Source: Setaria digitata
Taxonomy: Eukaryota; Nematoda; Chromadorea; Rhabditida; Setariidae
Direction: 5' to 3'
Assembly: GCA_003640385.1 (NCBI GenBank)
Contig: RCAB01000018.1
Span: 310,001-374,000 of the forward strand
Length of the DNA stretch: 64,000 nucleotides
The translations under genes and the position numbers were made by a program. Position 1 is the stretch's first letter. Every line of letters starts with the position of its first letter. The notes beneath the pieces are model-generated. The model did no database searches and was not told the DNA's origin. It was given only the letters and a program-made list of their open reading frames with translations. This document shows, one piece after another, positions 11,601 to 36,822 of the stretch.

Positions 11601-13931
11601 AGCCAACAAAAGTAACTCGGGCTTATAATGAAGATGGTCAGGCTTCAGATCGTTGGATTGCTGAATTTACTACATTTGATTTGGCAGAAAAAGCTTATCG
11701 TGTACGAGGCAAAATCAATGAACGACCGATTCGTGCGAGGAGGTGTTTTAGTTCATTAAACTAATTTTTTTCTTTTAATCTTTTTGATTTAACATTCGGT
11801 ATACAAAAATTAGTTGAAAGAAAACTAGGAACTCAAGAAAATATTTTGGACTAAGGAACTCGTGAAGTAAAATAAAATGAAATAGAATAAACTGCCAGAG
11901 TAATAACAGATGGTAAAAACTGTTTTTTTTTTTTTTCCTTTAGGATAACAAATGAAGACGCAGATCAGATGTTGGCAGTACCAGACAGATTTGGACGCCA
12001 AAAGAAGGAAGAATACGAGCGAAAGCATGGGGGCGATGCTTCTATTACTCCTCTTCTCGACTTGCCCGGTCGGTCTGCTGAAGCAGGTGCACATTTCCAA
12101 GATCCTTCCAAAGGTCAGCATCTTTTATTCTCTTCTGAAGACGGAAATAATTATAAATTGTTTTTTCTTTGAAAATCTAAAAATTGTAATGTAGTTTTTT
12201 TTTTCTTTCATATATAGGTCGTGGCAGTCGTGGACGAGGAGGATTATATAGAGGTGGTCTTATTCATGGATATCATGGTGATCGTGAAATGGGTGATGGG
12301 CTGTCTCCTAGTGGTTTAAATGGTACAGCTAGTTCGTCATCTGTCGCACCACCTCGTTTTCCTACCTTCCGTCTACATGGAGGTCTTCTACCAGGTACTG
12401 ATACATTCATGAATCTTTCTTAGGGAATTGAAGTTTTTAATTTAGAGATTTTCTCTTTTTTTTTTTTTTTAAAAATACTGATGGGTCTTTCAGGAAGTCG
12501 ACCTCGTCCACCACTCATCTCTCCTCCCACCTTTTTTGGAAACACAACACCTTCAACCATACGACAACGCGGTCCACCCCCTTCAGGTCGTGGTCCTCCA
12601 TTACTTCGCGGTCCACGTCCTCCCACTTTTCATCCACCAAATAATGGCCCAGCCGGACCAATTCCAGCGATTCCACCTCCGAGCGTGAAGTCTTGCTTAA
12701 TGATCGAGAATGTTGCCGAGAATGAAACTGATATAGACGTTGCCAAATTCCTGAAGCTGAATCAGACTGTTCAAGGCATGTTTTGTGCACAACTTCGTCA
12801 AACTTACCCCATAATAGGTTTACAGCGTTAACTGTTCAAATTCCAGTTTCTTCGGCTTGCTTTAATCTTACCTCATAACTCACGTTAAGTTTGCTAAGAT
12901 CATTATGTGAGTTCAATACTATTTGGAACTTGGACTGGCCTTTACCATTAATTATTTTAGGGACATTGCGTCGAGCTGCTGATGGAATATTCTACGTTGA
13001 TATGGGTACCATGGATGAAGCGACAAAGGCAGTGCAATTATGCAGTGGTTTAAAGCTTGGAGAAAATATCATATCACTCACTGCAATTACCCGCCAGCAG
13101 ATGCATGTCGGTGTTGAGAAGAAAGTTGAATCGGTGCGATCAAAAATTTGCTTTTCTAAATTTGAACAAGAAATTTCAGATTGACATGTTTTGGCTTTAT
13201 TATACATTTAAATTTTGTAAGAAAGTTTTAATTTTTTAATTAATTTTTACGGGAAACAAAATTTAGGTAGAAATGTTGGAACCAGAGTTGATTGCATCGG
13301 TAGGGGAGCCAGGTACCGTCATTAGTTGCCATGGTTTTCCGGCAAATGTTACCTTAACCGATGTGGCTCAGTTTTTTGATAAGTATTCACTGGTGGAAAG
13401 CTCAGTAAGAATAAAGCTGGACGATAACGGTGTACCTACTGGTGAATGTCTCCTAGCTGTTGGCTCGCCTCAGGTTTGTTTATGTTTCCCAAGTTAAACA
13501 TAAAAAGATCGAAACCTTGAAATTTTCAAAAAAAGGAAGAGATTGATATGGAATTCGAAATTTTTGGAGAGCATCTGACAGTGTTTCTGAAAATATAACG
13601 CAAATTTTGTAGAGGCAACAGAATATCTTTTAAATTGAGAATTTATTATTCTGGGATGCAGTTTAAATGGAATAAAGTTCGATAGTTTATGTTATATGTT
13701 TCTTGAACATTAAGCATTTCCATTCTCATCCTCGTAGTAGTTCTAAAATAGATTTGATTTAAGCATGAACGAAATTTTTTATTAGTAACTTATAATGGCG
13801 TGGTCCATATCTTTGAAATTTTGAAAACTCATATTTAGGAAGCCAATAAAGCAGTAATGTTATTGAGCGGTCGAAAGCTCGCTGGATCAACCATAACAAT
13901 GTCTGTTGTTCGAGCAGCTACAAAACAGTAG
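5698..13931 (+). CDS. rbm-12: RBM12-like RNA-binding protein with five RRMs
   Basis: Nuclear RNA-binding protein of the RBM12/SWAN family. Inferred exons: 5698-6181, 8962-9169, 9351-9483, 9593-9819, 10103-10248, 10388-10472, 10544-10694, 11049-11267, 11475-11491 (tentative), 11581-11742, 11944-12113, 12218-12394, 12494-12775, 12961-13133, 13267-13473, 13839-13931. They join in one frame to 977 aa (human RBM12: 932). RRM1 (about 1-80; IRLQRLPLSANAADIRSFF, then GGPDGDAFIGFATDEDAR) and the last RRM (about 894-975; CHGFPANVTLTDVAQFF, GVPTGECLLAV) are near-textbook RBM12. Weaker RRMs sit near 358-430, 529-610 and 783-870. Between them are Thr/Gln-rich, Arg/Ser-rich (RASRHGRSRSPRDYRDYR) and Pro/Gly/Arg-rich linkers. 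The 2.8-kb first intron is the longest. The exon 13 donor appears to be GC. The gene is convergent with gex-2. Least certain are the micro-exon and the 10388 exon acceptor. Confidence 0.9.
6182..8961 (+). other. RBM12 intron 1 (2.8 kb)
   Basis: Long AT-rich intron between GTATAT donor and AATGCAG acceptor. I see no exon or RNA gene in it on either strand; the open frames near 7790-8136 are AT-driven and lack family resemblance. Confidence 0.65.
11371..11438. repeat. 68-bp near-perfect palindrome with (AT)n centre
   Basis: The arm 11371-11400 is the exact reverse complement of 11409-11438, and the intervening bases are AT repeat, so the whole segment can fold into one hairpin of about 30 bp or more. 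It lies in the RBM12 intron just before the tentative 17-nt micro-exon. Confidence 0.9.
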
Positions 13932-16900
13932 TTGAGTTTGCTTAATGATGTTTCTTACTTTTTTCTCCACCGAATCCAGTTAAAGAGGGTCCGTTCTGAT
14001 GTTCCTGTTGTTTTATTTCATTTTCTTGCTCTCAAAATATTTGTTTTGCTTTCTCCCTTTTTTTAACCTGAATTGAAATATGAGATAGGAATATTTGGAG
14101 ATCAATACAACTTTTTATTTTTTAAGATCTGAAAAGTGGGAATAAATTCTAATAATTCACTTGTAAATCCGTTGCAAGGAATCTTACTTTTCTCTAACAG
14201 CTTGCTGTTAAAGCATCACTTGACAGCGCGCCTTTAATTTCAAAACTTCGAAATATCTGGAAGATTCATTAATTTTTGTGGAAAATTGTTTTCTATCGTA
14301 GATACTAATTGACAGGGTGAGAATTTGAGTAATTACTTGGATCTTCCATTTTGTCCCTTCCTCATTCCTTTACTTTATTGTTACAGTGTCATCCCTCTTC
14401 TCAGGGATAGATACTTTGTTGATCTCGCTGTGTTCAAATTAAGCAAGCAACTTCAATTTTTGCCTTTTGAATTTTGTGGAACTCTTTTCATGGTGTTTGT
14501 TGATCATTAACATGTAAATGGTTGCCTTTTATCCTCTGTTTTTCGATTTCAGGTCTTTAGTTGAAATTAGTGAACTCAAAGCTTTTGAAACAAACTTTCC
14601 TTGTATATTCCTTTTAATTTACTTTTGCAGTTGTTTCCTGGTTGTCATTTTTTCATTCTTTGTTGTTTTAACTCATAAATTTTATATGTCGAAATGTACA
14701 AATTGATCGCTATTAAATTGCACTCACTGTATTAAAAAAGAAAAAATTGTTAGTACAGGGAAAAACTAAAGAGAGTTGAGTATGAGGATTATCAGCAGCG
14801 ATAGACAGGTGCTGATCAATCTCGAAATATTAACCAAAGCGACAAATCTCCAGGAAACATAAAATCAAGATGGTAGAACAGTAATCTTCCCGGTGATTTA
14901 TCGCCCTGGCTGATGATGCTTCGAAGGATTTGGTAAGTAGCATGTTTGTGTTGATGAGTCTGGTCGTCCGAGTGAGTTGGTGTTGTTTGGTGCTGAATGG
15001 GACGATGCATTCGTTATTCGTTTTATTAATTTTTGCTAAATAACTGTTGACTTTTCTGTCGATTATTCATAAATCCGCAAGCAGCACCTTCTTTTCCATT
15101 CATCTAACACCCCACAGCTTCCACTTTGGTTGGTATAGCAAATCGATCTAAATTCAGATGAGTTGAGTTTAAAGCCACAAAACAAGAAATGAGTATAACG
15201 TCCTGCACTTCTGCCAACAACAAAGTGATTGTAGTTCAGTTTTTGTTTTTTCCTCGCAGACGAATTGCTCAAGAAGAGATAAATTCCCCAAGACAATAGA
15301 GAAGTTATTCACGAGGAAATCTCTTCACCTTGCAGTAATACAACTCGATTTAGTCTGCGGTTTTGTCAATTTATATTACCATTTTACAGAGGGAAGGAAA
15401 TCTTACTTCTCGATATTGCAGTAGTTTGCGTTTTAATTTACAATAATTTAATTTGAGCTAAACATTATTTTCCAAGCTCCATTTTGGGCCAGCTTCATGC
15501 CACTTCTTTGAGTTCTTTGGAAACAGAAATTTCTTCACCATTTGTCGAGTAATAAGAGGGTTTTAATTGTAACACTGGAGATGAACTTAAGTTCTCCCGC
15601 TTCCAGATTTAAAAAAAATGAAATCATGCAAAAAGAAATGCTGCTTTCCCTTCAAATCCGGAAACGACGAGTCAATCTTGAAAACAAAGAGAAAAATCAG
15701 AGAAAAAATGAATCCGTTCAAGACAGCCTGGCAGTAATCCCTTTAGACTAACGCGAAAATAACAAATATCTGTTAAATGAGTGTTTGAGATCGATAATAT
15801 AAATAAATATCTTAGGCTAAATTAAGTACAATTTAAATCAGTGCTACAGTGATACTTCTTCATCATCTAATTTACTGAAACGTACTCCATCATTTATTAT
15901 TGGATATGTAAGAATCTCTAGGTAACCAACGTTGTTCAATTAGCTTTTTGTAAATTTTTCGCACTATGATGAATAAAAAAAATCACTGTTCTGAAAGAAA
16001 CATACTAACAAATAAATATTTCAATTCTGATGTAATCGCAAAAAATCTGACTTGTGGTATAATAAACTTGTTTTTCCAAATCACAACTTTAGAAATTTGA
16101 CACAATCAGGTTTTTAAATTGGAAGGAAATCTAGCACAATTAAGGCAAATCTAGAAGAATTATATAATCCGTTTATCCGAAGCAATAGAACCGACCAGCC
16201 CTGGGTTATTCCAGAACACTGGAACAACTTTCACGATCGCTCACGCAAAATCCACACTGTATATATTAAGAACAACAAGAATATAAAACGATATTAATAA
16301 CATTTTCAATAAAATCCTCTTAGAAATGACTTCAATAACTATGGGATGCTTGAAATACAAATTAGGGTCCTTTTAATAGCATGACTATTTCAATAGTTTA
16401 GCGTGAATGATTCTACCAAGTATCAATAAGACTAAGATTCTACTCTATTACAGGATGGATACTCATAATAACTAAAACTAACTTAGTAAGCATACATACA
16501 ATTTTATTGGTGCTAGTTCATTTAATTAACCGGAATAGGATCGGGACAGCAGAAAATTACATATTGTTCATTCCATTGAGACCAAAAACATGGAAGAAAC
16601 TTAAAATTTTATAGTTCATTTTTTTTTCTTTTATAACAGGCTTAAGAATAGGTCCGTCGTGTCCGAAAATGAAAAACAAAAATAAAAAAAATGTACGATC
16701 GAAACGAATATTTCATCGATCATTCCATCAGAATTCTACAGAGTACAAATTTATAAGGCTATTAACGTCATCCAATCACTAGTCTGGTCTCGCGGTCTCT
16801 AATTTTCCTCTTACTATAAATAGAGCGATCTTATGTAGTATTATAGGGACATCTCTAAGAAAGTCTGAAATAATATTTGAATAAACAAATGCATCTGACA

Positions 16901-16983
16901 TTTGAACTGGAAGAATTTAGTACAAATGTGAAGCTTTAAAATAATTTAAATCGGTAATCAAACAAATCCACTTATTCCAAAAT
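13932..16983. other. Intergenic region between convergent RBM12 and gex-2
   Basis: Holds the 3' untranslated regions of both neighbours. Short open frames (for example near 14325-14706, 15063-15296 and 15542-15751) are AT-rich or lysine-rich, have no recognisable domain and no convincing splice partners. I see no gene here. Confidence 0.6.
14141..14146 (+). terminator. Candidate poly(A) signal of RBM12
   Basis: AATAAA about 210 nt after the RBM12 stop codon. It is the first canonical hexamer on this strand that I noticed; no direct evidence of use. Confidence 0.4.
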
Positions 16984-27739
<10,756 letters not shown>

Positions 27740-28593
27740 ATCAGATAGAGGTGCTTTCTACTGCTCCTGATTTGTAGGATTGTTTAGGACAGGTTATTTT
27801 AGGCTCACTATAAACCATGAAAGTATATTTCTGCAAATGTCTCACTGAGAATTTAATAGCGGATAAAGTGAAGAAAATAATGGTCTGATAGCTGGCACTA
27901 TACTGTTTTTTCAGAGGTCTATGTAGCCTGTTCAGAAAATGGGGCCTTGGTGAGTTGGGCACGCTTCAGCATTGAGCTGGAGAGGGGTAAATGGCCAAAC
28001 AAAGCTGTTCCCAGAATGCAACTGCGTCTGAAGGACGGAAGCGAGTTGGGCCGGTATCTAAGCTGCGTCCACGTGTTCACACCTGTTCCGTAACGTCTAC
28101 CGAGAGGAGCAATTACGTACGCACGTCCCACCTCCCGGTTTCCAACACTTCGTACACATTTAGTTCATTTTCCCTTAACGTACTATTACTGGAATAGCAG
28201 ATGAGAAATAGCATTGAAGAGAGAGAGAAATGACAAGTGACAATATTTAAGAGTGTACTGAGTCGTGGAGAAGTGCGGAGAATGCTACCTTTGCGCAGAC
28301 AAGAATCCGCGAGAGGTTGAGAGAGATGAAAAAATGGGAAAACAGTATGGGGTTAGGGACTGAGATGTTAGCAGTAAGTGAGAGGGAGCAGAGTTCAAAA
28401 TACTCTTCGCACTTCGCCAAGTGACTGTCATCCGCGGGACCTTGTCGACTCACCGGTGCGAGTGGGTTACTTGTCACTCACTTTTGCGGAAGCACTAAAT
28501 CCTCGGGAAGAAGTGGAGAGACACTCCTGCAGAGTTTGCTACTGACAAGGTGGTTTTTTCCAGAAGTCTTCCTGGCAGCAAGAGTGGCAGCAG
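27740..28593. promoter_or_regulatory. Shared divergent promoter region of gex-2 and mek-2
   Basis: An 854-bp gap separates the two start codons on opposite strands. It is noticeably richer in G+C than the introns around it, mostly between 27900 and 28560, and has open frames on both strands without any domain. A TTTTTTCCAG acceptor-like site ends at 28563. I read it as a bidirectional promoter and 5' leader; no defined transcription factor site is claimed. Confidence 0.6.
28552..28593 (+). promoter_or_regulatory. Candidate spliced-leader acceptor for mek-2
   Basis: GGTTTTTTCCAG ends at 28563, 30 nt before the ATG at 28594. The strong pyrimidine tract matches nematode trans-splice acceptors. 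Confidence 0.5.
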
Positions 28594-30708
<2,115 letters not shown>

Positions 30709-31932
30709 TCCATAAATTTTCGAACTTCACGTCTGCCTTAAATCTCGACTTCTCGATGCTAATACACAACACCTTCGTCAGCCTTCGGAATTGTTTAATT
30801 AGGATATGTGTGTGCAACCATTTGCAACCGTTTGAAGTCTTATTTGCTTGGCTTTTTTTTTTTTTTTTGGATTAGTTCTATGAGCATGTATATATCACAC
30901 AGTGCAACGTGTTCCTAACATTGCTGTATGGAAGAACATAAATGAGTTTTATTCCTTAAAAAAATATTTGAGGGCATCTTAAGACATTTCAAGCCTTTGA
31001 ATTTCATAAAAAGCTAATTTGTAGAAGAATAGTCAAAGAAATTGATCTCCGTTGCATGTACTCTCAATAAATGAGAGATTTTTATTTCATTACTACCTTT
31101 TTTTTCCTCCGGAATGTTGTATCTTTAGTTTTGTATTTGCCTGAATTTCTTCACATTTTTTCCAGTAGTGTCAGGATATAATGAAATATCAAATCCAGTC
31201 GTACGAGGGTCTTTTTCACATATGAATTCTTTTTCTTCCAGCATTCAGTTGAGATAAAAGTGGATTAAATTAAGAAGTCGAACCATGTTAAGAAAACAGT
31301 ATTTGAATTCACTGGATGGCCTCCTAATATATTTTCCGCTATTAATCGATTAAATCTGTCCAGCTTTATACCTTGAATCCCAACGGTATCTTGTTTATCT
31401 GTAATGCTGTAGCTAAGTAAACAATGATAATTTTATTTTCAAAATTTCTTACACCTTATTTTCAAACCTTTTGGAAGGCTAACATTAATAATAATGTGAA
31501 AATTTGCAAAGACAGGCACGGCACCATCATCATAAGCAGATTCTGGAGACTTTTAATTTGTACGAACCTAGGTAATAATGGTGTCCTATGCATGGAACGC
31601 AGTTCGTTGCATTTCTTAAATTCCAGAATTATATTGAACACATAGAAAATTTCTGAAAAATTCATCCCAAAGCGAGAGTTGTTGGAGGTTTAAAAGAATT
31701 TCATGTTTCATTCAACCCAAACATTTGAAAAAAATATCCAATCTAGGGATAAACTATTAATTGCCGAAATAGATATATCCAGGTGAACTGCTATTTAACT
31801 TTAAAGACGAAATAAAATCTCCGAGCTACAAAGAAAGACAGAATACATTCCTCCTGCTTTAAAGTTTATGCTAAGAATGGTTCCTGGCTTTTTCTTTTCA
31901 GCTGTCTTCTAATATATCTTGAGTTTCATCGA
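30709..31932. other. Intergenic: mek-2 3' region
   Basis: AT-rich sequence including the presumed mek-2 3' untranslated region. A 73-aa plus-strand frame at 31424-31645 has no recognisable feature. No gene supported. Confidence 0.55.
31061..31077 (+). terminator. Candidate mek-2 poly(A) signal in a small hairpin
   Basis: AATAAA at 31066-31071, about 360 nt after the mek-2 stop. It sits between CTCTCA and TGAGAG, which are exact inverted repeats, so the hexamer would be largely in a hairpin loop. Use is not shown. Confidence 0.35.
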
Positions 31933-32634
31933 CTACTCATTCTTTGACTTGTCACGACAGTCAGGAGGTTCTGGAAATGAATCATTAAAGACAGAACAAA
32001 TTAAAACTACGGTAAGAATGACGAAAATATAGCAAAACCAAACACCTAAAAAAGCTTATCTGCCATGTAACATCACAGGTTAACAAAACGAAACAAACCA
32101 GTAGCAATTTCCTCAGATTTTGATTTTTTTTCACCATTTCTCCCAAGATATAGTGTTGTAATAATAAAAAATATAGCAATCAATGGTATGAAAATATGAA
32201 TGCCTGAAAAAAGGAAGAAAAGACGGATTTTGCGTGGTTACGAGTTGGAGGTATGTAATGAGAATAGATGAGGTGATTCTGAACAAAAATGACTAGCTGA
32301 GATGAACGAAGTGTAATTAAGTCGTGCGAAGGGACTCTTCTACGCAAATTTCGTTAACTAGTGATCTTGTTAATTGTAAAAAAAAGCTGTTAAAACTAGA
32401 GAGAATTCAACGACTTTTGTAAAGGGGGAAGTAAACCTTCGACGAAGTCATATATGACATCCATTTGGAGATTCCCAAAGAACTGAAGCGATGTTTCTCG
32501 GAAGGAGACGGATGTTTCCAGTTTCCTACTGGTTTGACAAAAGATATCGATTCAGCTAGCACTTCGCATACTACGGCTACCTTACCTGCCCATTTTCCCT
32601 CTCTGACTGCTGTGAATGTGTCTGCAACAGCATG
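31933..32634 (-). CDS. Unrecognised small single-pass membrane protein, 3' exons
   Basis: Three minus-strand exons join in frame with good splice sites. The first visible one ends at 32586 with a strong CAG/GTAAGG donor and reads ...DTFTAVREGKWA; its start is uncertain (acceptor near 32635 or 32622). The second, 32203-32099 (acceptor TTTTTTCAG), encodes a hydrophobic helix (HIFIPLIAIFFIITTLYL) followed by a charged tail (GRNGEKKSKSEEIAT). The third, 31970-31933 (acceptor TTTCCAG), encodes PPDCRDKSKNE and a TAG stop. Phases agree at both joints. The 5' exons, start codon and family are unknown. It would be a short type-I-like tail-anchored or single-pass protein. The gene would lie between mek-2 and LTV1 and run opposite to both. 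Chance concordance cannot be excluded. Confidence 0.5.
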
Positions 32635-32640
32635 CTTTGC

Positions 32641-33449
32641 AAATTTAAAAAACTAAACTACTCAAACAGAAGCTTTTAGAATGAAATCTTCGAGATTACT
32701 TTAAAAGACCTAAGCAAGCAGTACATGTACTCTATGCTATATCAATGCTTCAAACAATGTGAGACACGCAGTATCACTTCGCATGTTTAACAACAGATTC
32801 CGACCAGGACAGTGATTTGTTAGTTGATGTGTTTCTCGAGACCAGTTCGTCTCTACAGTTCCATTTTTTTCTTCTCTGTAGACAAGGTTTAATAGGCTTC
32901 TCATCAAATTGCTTTCTGTAATTTCAAGTCTCTGAAGATTATTCCGTCATTATCTTGTGCGAAGCCTTTGTGAGGCATTAACTTTCAGAATCTTCGTAAC
33001 CAGTCGTATATTGATTTTTGTTTTTGAACTTCTATTTGTAAGCAGTTTACTCAAACCGAATCTTTTCGTTTGTTCGATATAAAGAACCTTAATTGCATCT
33101 CTCTCCTTTTCAGGATGCTTATGAGTAGTCGAGAAATCATCATACATTGAAAATGGTGAAGTTTTTAACATATTCATAGGCTAAGGGTGTAGTTTGATCT
33201 TGCTAGCTACAATTACTGTATGTGTTTGGCTAAGTAAAGTGAATTATGTTAAATTTACTTGGAATAATGTTCGGAATAATGTCTGTCAATGTTGAGCATC
33301 ATTTATAATTTGATACATACAAAATTAAAGATCAGTTCTTTTGGAAAAAAAAAATTGTTTTAATCAGATTTGTTCTCTCTCTTCACTGTTCTAATCCAAG
33401 TGTAGAGACATCTCTTTCAATCGGTTGTTTATTTGAGTTTGATTTTTAG
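32641..33449. other. Intergenic / possible 5' part of the small membrane-protein gene and LTV1 leader
   Basis: AT-rich. A 75-aa minus-strand frame (32950-33177, lysine- and arginine-rich) might contain an upstream exon of the unrecognised minus-strand gene but cannot be joined with confidence. The single-codon first exon proposed for LTV1 is at 33153-33155. Confidence 0.4.
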
Positions 33450-36400
33450 CCGAAACACAAAAAGTGGATTGATAAAAAGCATTCGAAAACATTTCGTTTA
33501 GTTCCACAGAGTCAGAATGTTGATGAATATGATGATGGACACTTCCAGCAAACGATTGGGGAAAAGGTATTACTTAAAGTTAAGACACTGACCTAAAGTA
33601 AGTGCTTTTTTAGATATATTTTTTCATCAAGCCTCGCGTTTTAGCTTTTCTTCTTTACACCTTACATTTCTGAATATATTCCAGATTATATACTTGCTTT
33701 AATGTTACTGTACGCTAAGAGCTGATCATTTTATGTTGAAAATTTATCAGAGTGTTGGTCTGTTGCAGGATGTAGATGAACACCACAGATGCGGTATATA
33801 TTTCGATGATGATTATAATTATTTGCAGCATTTGAAGAAGGTGGATGAGGTTAATTTCGAGTCAATTTTATGTCTATGCTTGAATTCATTTGCCTCATTT
33901 GTCTATAATTATTGCTAACGTCATAGAGGAATCAGTTAAAACTCTGCCGCATTGAAATTTCCAACATACTTGTAATACCTGTATTTTGTAAAATATGGAA
34001 GTAATTTACTTCTCAAAATCCATTCCTTTTTATTCACGATCTACTATTTATTTCTCTTTAAGATTATAGCTGTGAACTGTAAGTACGGAATTCTGTGTAT
34101 CTGTTGAATCGAAGACTTTTTCAGGTTACAAAAAATGAGATGGAGCGGTCTATTATTAAAGCTCTTCCGGGAAAAACGAATCAATTAACAAATGTGTTTG
34201 AATCAAACGGATATGAAATTAGTGTTGAATTTCTGAAGATGGGGACGCTACCAGGTATCTTTTGGTAGAAATGATGATGTATTTTATTTTACTTTCATCT
34301 GTCCTCTTTTTTTTTTTTTTTTTACAGTGTATGCAATTTTTCTTTAATCATTCCCATGAAACGTACAGTCCAGAAGGGATAATATATTCTGATTCTGAGG
34401 ACAACTTTCTTGAACCAAGTCGGGTCAGAATGTCTAGACAGATGTATCTCGCGTTGTTGTTTTTACTGACGAACATTGTTACTCTCCTACTTAACTGCTT
34501 CATCGTATAATATTCATAAAATATAAAATGATTACACAATCGATTCAAAAAAAGAAAAAAAAAAACTATATGCGAGCTTGAATGAGCTGTAATAACATTT
34601 TATTGAAGAATGCAATAGTTTTTATGATATGCAGTGACCTGATGGGATAGTGTTCGGTAGAAAGAAAAAGTACTTTTTATATATTTTTTTTTATTGTAGA
34701 ATTTTGATCCCATAAAAAAAAATTGCTTTATTAATGAGCAAATATATTTTTCAGATGAAATGCATATCGATCCTGATATAATCGCAGACGTCATGAGTGA
34801 TGATATTGATTTTGTAAACCTAACTAACGATTTAGACGATGACTTTGTCCTACAAGCTAGTGGTGGCGAATTACCTTCGTTACGACCACCCATTCCATTT
34901 TCTTTAGAGAAGAACGAATTTCGCGAAGATGTCAGTGATAGTGGTGACGATTACAATGAGGAATCGGAACTCGGTGCATTCTTAATAATAGGGTTAAAAG
35001 AATTAAAACAAAAGTGTCGGTATCTTCTAATTTTTTTTCTTTTGATGTCGATTTCTGTTCCTTTTTTTAAAGAAAAGGATGTTATATCAGAAGAGAATGT
35101 TTTCAATCCCTCCCCAAATAAGAAAGTTCTTTGTTATAATAATTCATTTGTTTTGTATAGCATTTCTAAATGCTTCTTGGCCTAACTTTGTGTTTCTTAA
35201 AGATTCGAACTATGATGATGACCAGATATCAGAAGAGAATGTTTTCAATCCCTCCCCAAATAAGAAAAAGCTACGACCGATTGATAAACAGTTTGATAAA
35301 TTATGTGAAGAATACTTTGGAACGGATGGTGAAGAAACTGATGAGGTGATATTTTTGATATCTATTGAAGCTATGCATTTGTTTTACCAACATCTCATAA
35401 TTCTTTCTAAAGAGGAAATTTAGGAAGAAGAGAAATTCCTTTTGGATCCGAACTTCGATCAACTGAAGGTGCTTGCAAAAGATTTCAAAAAAAAAGTGGA
35501 ACTTGTCTTCGTTAGTTTTTCCTTCTGACTCCTTGTTACTCCTTTTGATAGAGTGCGTATTAATGACTAGTTGTGCTTCCTTTATCATTGTTTTATACGT
35601 GATTATAATTTGGATTGTATGATAATCATTGTAGGGAATGAGGTGGAAGCTGTGAAATGTAATATTTATAATTTCACTTCATTTATTTGTTGTTTAAGGA
35701 GAAGAATGCATTGGCTCAGCGTTATCGAGAAATAGATGGGGAAACATTGGAAGCTATTGAAGAGTCGGAACAAATCACAGTAGTTTGTCCGAACAGAAAG
35801 AAAGCTAAATGGGATTGTGAAACAGTCGTCTCCACTTATTCCAATATTTATAATCGCCCGGGACTTATTGTTGATGTTTCACGTAAACGAAAATTGAAAC
35901 CAGTTCTAAGGGAAATTGAAGTTAGTTCATTTTGGTCTTGTTTTAAAATTTAGACCCATTTATGCTTTACTTTCTCAACTTGCTATACAGTTTTTATTTC
36001 CATTATTTCCTTATTTATCGTGTGAAATTTAACTGACACCTTTTTACTTGACAGTGAAGTGGCTGACCGGTTTCTGGAACTTAGAACTTCGGTGGTTCTT
36101 AGAGAATATAAAAATAATTAAAATCAACACTGGTAATTTATATCTCTTATTTAAAATTATTTACATATGTCCCTTAATGTCAATATAATGCACTTACTTC
36201 TGTGATCAAAAGGAGGTATTGGCATTGGCTGCTCAGTTAAGTAGAAGTATAGTCACTTTTAAAGTTAAGCTGGACTTCAAATGTTTGTAGAAAATGGACC
36301 CATCATTAATTCGATCGACAGCTCAGTCAGCGATTTCGAAAGTATCCTTAACTACGTTAAGAACTCGTGGCGAAACAACAGAGGAACGAAAAATAAGGAA

Positions 36401-36530
36401 AGCGGCTGTCAGAATGATTCGAGCTGAGCGAAGAGCTGAGAAGAAATGTAATAAGCTAGCATTCAAAGAAGAACGAAAAAAAGCGGCTGTAAATCGTCTT
36501 GGGTCTGTTAAAATGTTGCCTATTGTGTAA
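33153..36530 (+). CDS. ltv1: LTV1, 40S ribosomal subunit assembly/export factor
   Basis: LTV1 binds pre-40S particles and must be phosphorylated and released for the beak to mature. Proposed exons: ATG-only exon 33153-33155 (weakly supported), 33450-33566, 33769-33849, 34125-34254, 34755-34973, 35203-35345, 35424-35510, 35699-35920, 36291-36530; total 413 aa. The family N-terminus (PKHKKWIDKKHSKTFRLV), the hallmark GIYFDDDYNYLQHL, the acidic DPDIIADVMSDDIDF and DDDFVLQA, the C-terminal AKWDCETVVSTYSNIYN and the basic tail (EERKIRKAAVRMIRAERR) are all present in the right order. Exon 6 carries one copy of a 42-bp direct repeat whose other copy lies in the preceding intron. The end of the 35424 exon (35510) has alternative possible donors. 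Followed 1.2 kb later by the CPD gene on the same strand, too far for a typical nematode operon. Confidence 0.92.
35084..35267 (+). repeat. 42-bp perfect direct repeat in LTV1
   Basis: Positions 35084-35125 and 35226-35267 are identical. The second copy is coding (ISEENVFNPSPNKK); the first is preceded by an acceptor-like CTTTTTTTAAAG and followed by GTTCTT, so it resembles a duplicated exon fragment, but splicing it in would break the downstream frame. Confidence 0.85.
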
Positions 36531-36816
36531 ACATTTTTCTGTCCATTGTTATTGAATTTATGAAGTTCAGGTCTTTTAAAGTATTTTTTGTCACATGGCC
36601 TTTTCTTAAAAAAGCGTTGAATGATATGCAAATTTGATATGGTTGCATTGCTTTGAAAATTTTGACTCTGAATTAGTTATTAACAACTATGAGCAAAAAT
36701 GTGAGTTACCACTGAAATTCATTGCAGTAGGGGCTTCTATTTTATGATTTCTTGGTGGCTCAGCTATGGATAAATTTTGAATTTTGATTCTGCTTGTAGT
36801 TATTGTTTGAGTGTGG

Positions 36817-36822
36817 AATAAA
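36817..36822 (+). terminator. Candidate LTV1 poly(A) signal
   Basis: AATAAA about 290 nt beyond the LTV1 stop codon, in a suitable AT/T-rich context. Confidence 0.4.
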
